Source of the DNA: Lineus longissimus
Lineage: Eukaryota; Nemertea; Pilidiophora; Heteronemertea; Lineidae
DNA length: 64,000 nucleotides
Direction: 5' to 3'
Assembly: GCF_910592395.1 (NCBI RefSeq)
Contig: NC_088324.1
Coordinates: 3,164,001 to 3,228,000 of the forward strand
Shown here: positions 34,515 through 44,700 of the stretch, one piece after another
How positions within the stretch are numbered: position 1 is the first letter of the stretch
How the letters are laid out: the number at the start of each line of letters is the position of its first letter
Made by a program: the position numbers and the translations under genes
Notes under the pieces: generated by a model
What the model was told of the DNA's origin: nothing
Seen by the model: only the letters and a program-made list of their open reading frames with translations
Databases searched by the model: none

Positions 34515-34549
<35 letters not shown>

Positions 34550-34604
34550 ACGACGGACGCCACGGTATGGGATAAGCTCACCTCTGCTAAGAGGTGAGCT
34601 AAAA
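33468..34604 (+). mobile_element. second near-identical ~1.14 kb element, inside gypsy
   Basis: Same ends and order as the copy at 10,724-11,867: TGAAATGGCCAGGGCC, GCTCACCTC, three monomers with the TGACCT direct repeat, the GGCCCCCTGGTGGCC palindrome, (GAC)n, and AGAGGTGAGCTAAAAA. Differences by eye are a few scattered substitutions and a shorter (GAC) run. It splits the start of the reverse transcriptase between the GIL and VETSEW parts of the domain. Flanks are A-rich (AAA on both sides), so the exact target duplication cannot be fixed. Confidence 0.92.
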
Positions 34605-34606
34605 AG

Positions 34607-37196
34607 GTGGAAACCAGTGAGTGGGCTTCTCCGATCGTGGTTGTCCCCAAGGCATCGGGTGAACTGCGAATTTGTGGTGACTTTAAGGTGACAATCAATA
34701 AATCGTTGGAGGACAATAGCTATCCATTACCTACGGCAGATGACTTGTTTTCAACGCTGGCTGGTAGCAAAGTATTCTCTAAGTTAGATTTAACCCAGGC
34801 ATACCAACAATTGGAGCTCACGGAGGCGTCAAAGCCGTTGTGTACGATAAATACGCATCAGGGTCTTCACCAATTCCAGAGACTGCCTTTTGGCGTAAAA
34901 ACAGTGCCATCTATTTTCCAGTCCGTCATGGATCGTGTGTTGGTCAATATACCCGGCGTTGTGTGTATTTTGGATGACATTTTGACGGGAACAAAACCTG
35001 AGGAGCATCTGCGTCGTTTGAAGAATGTCTTGAAACGGTTGGCCAAGCACCACATTGTGGCCAAGCTACCTAAGTGTAGGTTCCGCGTACCGGAAGTTGT
35101 CTATTTCGGTCATCGTGTTAATGCTGAGGGTCGCGCCTGTGTACCAGAGAAGGTAGACGCTATTTTGAAAGCAAAAACGCCAACTAACGTTGCAGAGTTG
35201 CGCACTTTTCTGGGCATTGTAGGCTATTATGGGGCCTCCTTGCCAAACTTGTCAACTACGTTTTCGCCATTATATCGTTTACTCCGTGGCGATGTACCGT
35301 GGGAGTCGACTGATGACTGTAATAAAGCGCTAGAGCAAGTGAAAAAGGAACTAACTAGTGATCGCGTTTTGGTGCACTATGATACCAAGAAGGAGTTGAT
35401 ATTAGCGACAGATGCCTCGCCCCATGGTGTGGGTGCGGTTATCTCGCACAGAATGAGAGATGGGTCTGAGAGACCTATTGCTTTTGGTTCACGTTCTCTA
35501 TCGGACAGTGAGAAAAATTACGCGCAGATTGAAAAGGAGGCGCTTGGAATCGTGTATGGTGTGACTGAGTTCCATAAGTATTTATACGGACGGAAATTTG
35601 AACTTTACACTGATCATGAGCCACTGACTAAGATCTTTGGGCCACACACCGGTGTGCCCACACTTGCCGCGTTGCGCCTACAACGATGGGCATTGATATT
35701 GATGGCGTATGATTACACCATCCACTACCGCAGATCCGCCCAGAATGCAAATGCGGACATGCTATCCAGGTTTCCAGTGGATAGTGCACGTGTCGCTGTT
35801 GAGAGACCGGTGAATTATTTCAGTCTGGCCGACGAGCTGCCAGTTGCTGCGAGGGACATAGCGGAAGAAACTCGGAAAGATTCAGTTATGTCGCGTGTGT
35901 TCATGTACATTCAGAATGGCTGGCCAAGAGAGCTACCTGACGGTAGTCTGCAGCTATATTGGAACCGCCGGGAGGAACTCTCTGTAGATCAAGGATGCAT
36001 CTTGTGGGGGTGGCGCGTTGTCATACCTCCCAAGTATAGACAGAGATTGTTGTCAGAGCTACACCATGAGCACTGGGGTGTGGTTAGGATGAAGTCTATG
36101 GCGCGTGGTTACTTGTGGTTTCCAGGAATCGATCAGGACATTGAGACTTTGGTGAGTGCATGTGACGCTTGCCTGGCTATGAAAGATAAGCCAGCCCCAG
36201 CACCACTGATTCCGTGACCGTATCCAATCCGTGTTTGGCAGAGAGTCCATATTGACTTTGGATACTTTGAACGTGTGAATTACCTCATGTTGATTGATTC
36301 ATACAGCAAGTGGGTAGAAATCGAGTTGATGAAAACGGACACCACTGCTGAGAAAACTATTTGTACACTCCGTAGTTGGTTTTCGCGTCTAGGTCTTCCA
36401 GAAACTTTGGTTTCAGATAACGGGCCTCAGTTCACTGCGAGTGAATTTGCCGATTTTATGCGCAGAAACGGAATTCAGCACAAGTTGGTACCGCCATATC
36501 ATCCCAGTCAAACGGCGCAGCTGAGAATATCGTGAAATCAGCTAAGACCGCGTTGAAAAACCATTTTCTGGCGGAGGAGAAAGGACATGAGCGACGTCGT
36601 ACCCCTGAGCAAGGCGCGTTGATAACTTCTTGTTAACATATCGTACGACACCCCATACTGTAACGGGGGTAAGCCCGGCTGAGTTAGTGTTCAAACGTCC
36701 GCTGAGAACACGGTTCTCCTTGCTACGTCCAGATCTAAACAAGACTGTGACTGATAAACAGGACAAGATGGTGAAAAATCATGATAACCGGGGTGTGAAG
36801 GCACGAGGTTTTGTCCTGATTGAGATTGTGCGCGTGCGCAACTTCCGAAATGGAAGGGAGAAATGGCTCCCAGGTCGTGTGGTTAAGATTCAAGGACCAT
36901 AGACGTACATTGTTGATGTTGGTGGCCGACGTAGGTTTGTACACGTGGATCACCTGCGCCGCAGTGGAGAACTGACATTGGGAGCACCAGTAGAACCTGA
37001 GCTAATCATGCCAGACATGCCTCTGGTACAGCCTGAGCGTCCGGCTCCGGTTCATGCACCAGTCACAGTGATACCTCCAGCAGGACCTGCTCCATTGCCT
37101 GTTTCTGGAAACACCGCTGTTGCCAGTCCAGCCCCAGCTCCGAGGAGATCTGCACGTGTGAGAAAACCACCTGAACGTTTGATTGAACATTTTTGA
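34607..37196 (+). pseudogene. gypsy reverse transcriptase, RNase H and integrase
   Basis: The first 536 codons are open. Reverse transcriptase has KLDLTQAY (Asp at ~61) and the polymerase box CILDDIL (~120-126; Leu in place of the more usual Tyr-x-Asp-Asp first residues). RNase H has ATDAS (~267), E in EKEALG and D in YTDHEPL. The integrase zinc-binding HHEH...CDAC is at ~486-522. A TGA at 36,215 stops this frame; the integrase core (MLIDSYSKW, VSDNGPQF) continues, then frames shift near 36,517 and 36,615. The C-terminus with a Pro/Arg tail ends at 37,196. It cannot be expressed as one protein. Confidence 0.92.
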
Positions 37197-37453
37197 AGGA
37201 CATAGCCCATTTGTGGCATTTGTTGGTTTAGTAACATTCGATAGCTTACCTTGTGTGCGTTGTTCACATACATGTATACGGTTCATGAGACATTTTACAG
37301 TAATTAATAGGTTGTGACCGTAGACACTTCCAGTTGCGTAGTATAGTCACTTAGTTGGTTATATGTTTAGTTTGGTTTTTTAAGCTCGGGTGTTTGAGCT
37401 ATGTTCTAGTTTGACCGTGTTTATAACTTGGACTAGTTAATTACTTTCTGATT

Positions 37454-37465
37454 AGGAGGGAGGAA
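37454..37465 (+). promoter_or_regulatory. gypsy polypurine tract
   Basis: AGGAGGGAGGAA lies directly before the 3' LTR and is the expected plus-strand primer site. Confidence 0.85.
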
Positions 37466-37636
37466 TGTGGTGTTTGTAGACACACCCGTTATACTGTCGT
37501 AATAGTCGCATAATATGTTCTGTGGAATTTCGTTGTCTTCTGTAAGCCTGGCGCGATGAGCCAGTTTGTAACTTTCGTATGGTGAAATAGACCACGTTAT
37601 TATACCTTGAAGATCTGTTTATTGGTATACATAACA
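37466..37636 (+). repeat. gypsy 3' LTR
   Basis: 171 bp, same ends as the 5' LTR with six differences by eye, three of them clustered near 37,607-37,614. Confidence 0.95.
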
Positions 37637-37689
37637 TAAGTCTCTAAATCGAATCTAGGCTACGCTGAATCATATGTTACCCCCTTGGC

Positions 37690-37775
37690 ACCGCCATTTC
37701 TTCAAAAAGTAGGTAAACAAACTCATCATCTTCATTTTCAATCGCCAAATGCAAGAGTTCTCTGAGTGCCGCCAT
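37690..37775 (-). pseudogene. N-terminal piece of the second HARBI1-like transposase
   Basis: Minus strand from ATG 37,775: MAALRELLHLAIENEDDEF, then YLLFEEMAVP, a typical Harbinger N-terminus. A shifted stretch before 37,642 reads RFDLETY. On the far side of the gypsy element the sequence resumes with TYTDDQCWNEF, so the ACTTA target sequence (TAAGT on plus) joins them codon for codon. Confidence 0.8.
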
Positions 37776-37933
37776 TTTCAAAATTCACGCCACCTAGACT
37801 TAAACGTAACCGTTTTCTCGTGCGCAACGAAACCGCCGAAATGATGCAGCAGTAAATAAAACGGTTACGTCTAGCTAAACGTTCACGTCGCGCTATCCGT
37901 GCGACTGCGAAACCACCCTATTGTTTATTTATT

Positions 37934-38473
37934 GGCCGGGTCTATTTGGCAAGCCGCTCGCCGAACAGGCATCTTTTTTTGTCCTGTTTGGAGAGCCGCT
38001 TGCCAAACAGCACTAAAAAGCTACCCTGTTCGGCAAGCCGGGCTGGCCAAACAGGGCAAAAATACTACCCTCTTTGGCGAGCCGGAGAGGTTACAACATG
38101 TTGGCCAATCAGAGAGCAGTGACGTCATATTCGAATTTATACGCGCATTTTAACAATGGCCGACTTCCCGCTCTCGATTCAATTCCTGTTACTAAACTCG
38201 GGTTTTGGTCAATAATCCACGAAGAAGCATGTACATGTACATGACTGTATGGATTAACAAAAAAAGTCATAAACGTGATTTAACTGATAAGCATGTTAAA
38301 TGCATTAGTGTGCATTTCTAAAGGCGTTTCACTGTAACTCCAGTGTTGCTGACCGTGTTGCCACGAATGATAATGAGCTCCTGGATGGTTGAATATGCAT
38401 GAGTTCGGCTCTCCATCTAGGGCAGAAAAAAGGCGCTGTTTGGTGAGCCGGGCTTGCCAAATAGTCACTTCCT
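37934..38473. mobile_element. 540-bp MITE with CTATTTGGCAAGCC inverted ends, hAT-like
   Basis: Flanked by identical 8-bp TATTTATT (37926-37933, 38474-38481), the duplication length of hAT elements. Both ends carry CTATTTGGCAAGCC in inverted orientation about 8 bp inside the border. The interior has several GGCAAGCCGG palindromes and no ORF. The left half is also found at 8,964. The TSD is AT-rich, so hAT membership is inferred. Confidence 0.75.
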
Positions 38474-38482
38474 TATTTATTA
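38474..38482 (-). promoter_or_regulatory. NUP188: probable NUP188 poly(A) signal
   Basis: On the minus strand this reads GTAATAAAT, containing AATAAA, about 120 nt past the NUP188 stop codon. The same AATAAATA is repeated at 37,926-37,933 because it is the target duplication of the MITE. Confidence 0.55.
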
Positions 38483-38599
38483 CCGAATGTTACAAACATA
38501 AACTGCACATCCGTAGCAGTAGCAGTAGATGTTTTTCCTTTCTATTTCTTGTAATTGTCATGTTGTGAGGTGTGAAAGGCATTTTACTTCAGTCACTGT

Positions 38600-38779
38600 T
38601 TATCTCAAAACCTGCTTCACAAAGTCTGCTACCATTTTGAAATAGCGCTGTTCCCCTGTTGCTTGGAAACCCGTCAGGGACACAGAGCGATTCAGCTGTG
38701 GAGTGGGAAGACTGGATCCTGCAGGTGATGGTGGCCCGCCCTTCCTGATGTAGCGATGGAAACTTTGGAGGAATGAATT
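38600..38779 (-). CDS. NUP188: NUP188 last exon
   Basis: Residues 785-843 of the fragment plus stop. Acceptor TTTTCAG|AATTC. Encodes FHRYIRKGGPPSPAG, a Ser/Pro-rich linker, and VADFVKQVLR before TAA, matching the vertebrate C-terminus. Confidence 0.95.
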   Translation of the reverse strand, partial: NSFLQSFHRYIRKGGPPSPAGSSLPTPQLNRSVSLTGFQATGEQRYFKMVADFVKQVLR

Positions 38780-41700
38780 CTGAAAAGAGGATGGAGTGAG
38801 CATTTGCACGGCGAGATAGCATTCATGTTATCATGATTGAGTAGAGAACTGAGTACCAGCTACAGAGGCAAGAGTTTATGTCAATGTATCTATGATGGAA
38901 AGCTGTTGCAGAATCGATGATGATTTTTATATGCCACGTTTTTATCACACACTGGCAAAGGTTTCCATCCATTGATCAGTGATGGAGATTAATTAAGAAT
39001 GTTCAAGAATTTTGAAGACTATCACTCAAATCAGTTTGTACTGTGCTGCTTATGTGCATAAATATAGGACCCACTGCTATTGGGTCTATGATGGAATTCC
39101 TATCAAAAGATCAATGAGGACCTTAGAATCTACTGGAGCCAGTGTATTTTAGTAATTCATCATTAGACATCAAGTACCAGTTTAATGACACTTACACTCC
39201 TATGCAGTGGTTGGAGTTCATTGGAGTTTATTATAGATAAAGATGACAGGACAGACTTACATATGAACACTGGTTTAGTGCGTACGTTTTGTGGTAGTTC
39301 TAAACACCACATAACTGTATGTACTATTTGCATATGTGTGGTCTTTGCAATTTTTGTTACCTTGGAAAATTAAGTTTACCTCTTAAAAACGTTGAGTAAT
39401 AAAACAAAAAAAAGAACACAATATTACATTGTATTTGTTCATGTTATCATGGTCGAAGATGGAGTTTTTGAGCATATAATCATAACATTACCCAACACCA
39501 TGCTAGAAACTGTTGTGGTCAGGCACTGCAACCTCATGGCAATTGCAAAGGATAATAAGTGGGAACAGTGATTTGTTCAAACAACTATATGAGTGAGATC
39601 AATTCTGCAGAAGACAATATTTCAACAAATGGAGATGGCAAGGACAACATTTTAAATTGCTGACGTTTTGACCATTTGCTATTGTTAAAACAACCAATGA
39701 TGTGGTTAGACCAAATCCCATTTCATACAGTTAAAACAACCATTGGACTAGTGGAAACTTCAGCAATATGATATGGTAAAAACAACCGTTAAACGAGTTA
39801 AACTGTCAACAATGCCACTTAGTTAAAACAACCTTAAGGATATCAACTATTTTCATCATGTTAAAGGAAGACCATAGGCAGGAGCAAGGTTCAAATTAAG
39901 GTATACGAAGTCGCCACCAATAGGGGTCTCTCCTATCTCACAGAACATCAAAACTAAATATCGCTGAATCAAAAGCAACCCATGTCGATTACCAATTTGA
40001 TCCCCTCGCTCCTGCCTATAGACCTCTTTAAGGAATTACTTTTATTATTGAACTGTACCACCCAGATCATTTGCAAGAGTGAATACCATTTTTGTTAGTT
40101 TTATAAAACTCTCAATGTCAGAAAAAACTTTGTGACTCGGAAATGACATATATTCTGGAGTCACAAGGTTGTATCTGCAAAATCAGTATCCCAGAATCCA
40201 GTGTAGACAATAGGCAGGAATGTATTGATATGCTATTATGGCGAAGATGGGTCCATGTAGACTACTGGAAAAAAACTTGCGAGAACAACTGTTATAGAAT
40301 CAAAGTTAGTGTTTTAAATTTTCAATTGCATTTTTCTCAGAACTACCAAAATTGCAGATACAACTAGTTAACCCTGAGCTGATGACTGTCAAGCTGATCC
40401 TGTTAGCAAGTCTCAAACCCACCGCAACCCACCACCACCACCCTGCCTGCAGGTTTCAAGTCTCAAACCCACCGCAACCCACCTGCAGGTTTCAAGTCTC
40501 AAACCCGCCGCAACCCACCACCACCCTGCCTGCAGGTTTCAAGTCTCAAATCCGCCGCAACCCACCACCACCCTGCCTGCAGGTTTCAAGTCTCAAACCC
40601 GCCGCAACCCACCACCACCCTGCCTGCAGGTTTCAAGTCTCAAACCCGCCGCAACCCACCAGCACCCTGCCTGCAGGTTTCAAGTCTCAAACCCGCCGCA
40701 ACCCACCACCACCCTGCCTGCAGGTTCCAAGTCTCAAACCCGCCGCAACCCACCACCACCCTGCCTGCAGGTTTCAAGTCTCAAACCCACCGCAACCCAC
40801 CACCACCCTGCCTGCAGGTTTCCAGTACAAGCTAGGGATGGAGATTAAATCTGTTGCTGATAGTTTATGTCGCTCATTTGACGAGCACTTTGGCAACCAC
40901 CAAGGAACTATTTGGGTCTTTAGATTGGTTATAAGTCAACTTGATAACTATAGTAACTGCTGGTCATGCAACTTGCATGGTGCAAATCTTTTACGATTTG
41001 ACAAATGTGTATTTTGTAAATTATTCTAAAATGTCTTAATCGTTCTCATTTTACAATATTACTTTTAACGTCTGACATGATTGAGCACAATTTGGCTAGG
41101 AGCTTCATTTAAACAATGGTTTTATAATAAGTATTAGTAGCATGTTATTGATGTAGAATTAGCCGCTCCAAAACATGTTTGATTTTCAATTGTATGACAT
41201 CGTTTGTATTTCTGTCTAATTCCTGTTGTAAGTTGCAAGTTTTCTTGGTGAATGTAATAATATTGTGTAGGATTCAGATTCTGGACTCCAGACAGGGAAC
41301 ATGCATAATTGCTTTTCCCATAATGATCTGTGAATAGCAGTTTTGGACTAGTTATTCCAATCATGTCTCTTATCTCCCACATAATACAATAATGCTTGCT
41401 ATTTTTTTCTTTCAATCAACTCACCAGTTCGGCGCCTAGTTCTCTCTTTAAGAATTGCTTGTCTCGTGGTGAAAGTGTCGCATCCTTTAAATGTCTCATT
41501 GCTTGACACATCAGCACCACAATTGCATTCTCTAGGATGTACATCAGCAGACTCCTGCAACAGAAAAGAAAAAAATGATCCAGGGACCATGTGCTCACCT
41601 CGGGTAATGTAATGCATGTCACTTGCAGTGGATATGGGGAGAGCAGTTGCTGACTAGTTTCACCAGTTTTTATCCCTTATTCTTCTCATCTCAATGGCAC

Positions 41701-44700
41701 AAAAGAAAATTACCGGTACAATTTAAGTATAGGATTTTGGTTATACAGTTAACTGAATTTTAGGGTTACTGAAGAGTGTACATGTCACATGGAATTGGTT
41801 GACATCTGTTCAACAGTTTAGGAGTAATAAGACTTCGTTGGATTTTCAAGATGGTGGCCTGGCGGCCATACAGGGATATATCTACAGCTGCATAGGGGCT
41901 AGGCGCTCTTGTGCAAAAAAGGGGCAATATGACGCAACATGACGTGCGTGGCAGAGTCGATGGAGAAGAATGGGCAATACTAGTATGATGCGAGCGCGCG
42001 GAGTGTCAGACCAGATGATCCAAATACTGGTAGAGTTAGGTCAAACTTTGTAATAAAGTATTTGTGTGTTGATGATTTTTATGACATAAAAATCATCTTG
42101 TTCTGCACCATCTTTCTAATTTTCTTTCCTTTCCTTCTTCCTTGGATGTAAAAACCCTATACCTTACACTTGAGGTCCATGGTTACTGCTGCTACATGTA
42201 CACATCAGTTTATCTCACTCAATCAATCATTGAGGCAGATCTCTTGGGTTTTGGGGGACTCCCCGACCCTTTAAGTGTTTTGCATTATGACCACCCTACA
42301 CACATGAGAAAACGTCATCAGAAGTCATGCATTGAACAATAGGCCTGCATTAGGTAATGTTAATTTTCTATTAAAAACAGGTAAATCTCGGCATTTGCGT
42401 CGGAGAGTAATGTGTCTGGAAGAGGCTTCGCCAGAAGAAAAGCCCTGCCTTCAGGCCTGACAAGGTTACATCAGAAAGCCTGAAATCACCTTGGCTATAC
42501 ATAACCTGCGTGCATCAACGGAATGACATAGGCCTACCAATAAATAAGAGACGCAGAAGATCGTCAGTGCTGCGTATCATTTTGGCAGGAAACACGGCCG
42601 AGCTTTCATTCAGTCAACAAATTCAAATACAAGCAGTATATTATATTCTCTCCACCAAATACAGTCATTACATCATTGTAAAGAAGATTTCATACTAAAT
42701 ACAAACATGAGACAACCTCATAATTTAGTTATATAAATGGCCACGAAGCGCACTGATCGCCATACAATATGATTGCAATGATGAGGTGACACTGAGCAGA
42801 CGATAGGCAGTAAGCCATTTGTTTATGTTTCTCTTTGGTGACCTCGTCCGCCGATTTGTGTGACTGTTATTTGTGTAACGTTGTCATAGTATATTGGTCC
42901 TATCTTGGTGCCAAACGACCACATGGAAGTGATTTGGAGGTAAAATCGGGATAGTTTCATCTGAAAGGGGGATTGAGGGCAAGGCGGACGCAAGGGGCAT
43001 ACACGGCGCTAATGATAGGGGCATGAACGGCGCATCTCTGTGGGTTTAAAGGGCAGACAGGCGACTTTGGAACAGATAAGGGCAAAACGGCGCATCGCTT
43101 TAGGGGCACGGCGGGCCGCCGTTCCAAATCGTTCTAGATATATCCCTGCCACATTTGTCATGGGATTTGACTGAAAATTAGGGATATTGATAAGAGTACA
43201 TAGATACATAATCACATGAAGTGTGGTTGCCATGAAATCATTTGTTTCGGAGTAATAGGACTTTGTTTAATTTTTTAGGGTCCCTAGATACATGTCCTCC
43301 CAAGTTTAGAACCTTCTAGCTCAAATAGAAACGAAACGTGCCACCTATCGGTGATTTAGTGAACTTTGACCTCTGTGACCTTGAAAAGAAGGTCAAATCA
43401 AAAACCCGTATGATATGTCATTTAAGCTTATTAGATACACACACCATAACAATTTCGTCACTCTACGTACAACCATTAGCTTCAAAAAGGCAAAAAACCA
43501 ATTTCCAAGATTCCGTCTGGAGGCCAGAAAATAGAAAAGAAAAAATAAACAGAAAAGAAAAAATAAGTCTGGGCATATTGCCAAAAGCTACCATCACACC
43601 AAGTTTTAGCCATCTAGCCCTGGCAGTGTTGAAACATGCTCCGCTAACGGACGACGACGGATGCCACGGTATTGTATAAGCTCCACAGAGGTGAGCTAAA
43701 AAGAAAGTATTCAACAGTCGTTCATACTTAAAATGTCTCATTGCTCAATGAACATTCATTTTTTCTATTTTTTTCACGTTAAATGTCTCGGCGCTTGGCA
43801 CCTTGGGCCATATTTTTTTGGTTGAAATTTGTCGTCAGGGAAAAATATTTTTTCAGTTCTCTCTTTTATGGTTGGGGGATAAAAACAAAGTGTGTAAAAA
43901 ACGGTCGTCGGGACTTTTTTTTCTCCACTTTCCGGAAAATAACCCCGGCGGATTTGTAATCCAACAAATGAAAAAAGTGCCCTTAGCAACAGGGCTAATT
44001 AGGGTCAACAGAAGATCCTGCCAAATCTACTTCTTGGTTGGCAGATAATGATACTGCGAGATATATCGTTTTCAACTGACCAGAGTATGTTGCAAAGTAC
44101 TTTACGACTGTCCAGAGAGGCATATGTAACAGAAGAAAAACACTGAGGTCCAGCTGGGGTTTGAAGCCAGGACCTCTACTGTATGAGCTAAGGAAATACC
44201 CTCCAACAATGGAGCTAAGATGACACTACTAAAGCGTTTTTCAGATAGATCGTGCCAAAGGCGCCTGCCTGACATCTTGTCTTTAAACTGTAATATTGTG
44301 TGATCACATGGTAATGTTTGCCATAGTTCGCTGGATTGACACCGTGAAAAATCATCTGTTAAGCCTATGCTAGTAATTACCTAGTATTGTGCAACAGCAC
44401 TATATTTTAGTAACTCTGATCTTGTCACATTCCCGAGTTCAACTAAGTACCTTTGGCCAGAATGATATGAAAAACACTTTACCAAGGCACTAGGGGTATA
44501 CTATAGAGGACCTGCTCATAGAGCGCCATTTGGGCTTGACTTGTGAAGGACAAACTGCAACCAAAACGGTGTTTAAACCCAATATCCTTGGACTGAGACA
44601 GGCACTAAAATCAGTGTATAGTCGTAGTTCCACCTATCATAAAACCCTGTGTTTTTTCAAGACCCGTGTCTTTGCCATGTGTCAAAAAACCTGGGGTGCG

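Larger units (their letters stand above)
31773..37636 (+). mobile_element. Ty3/gypsy LTR retrotransposon, decayed and interrupted
   Basis: Two 171-bp LTRs (31773-31943, 37466-37636) with TG...CA ends are flanked by a perfect 5-bp duplication TAAGT (31768-31772, 37637-37641). Removing the element restores the split Harbinger codons. A primer-binding site starts one base after the 5' LTR and a purine tract precedes the 3' LTR. Order is gag, zinc knuckle, protease, reverse transcriptase, RNase H, integrase; there is no env-like ORF. It is broken by several frameshifts, in-frame stops at 33,237 and 36,215, and a 1.14 kb insertion at 33,468-34,604. The LTRs differ at six positions by eye. Confidence 0.95.

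Noticed and set aside
40352-41029. 225-codon open frame rich in Pro and His
   Set aside because: It is produced by the 47-bp minisatellite, has no splice or homology support, and lies antisense in a NUP188 intron.
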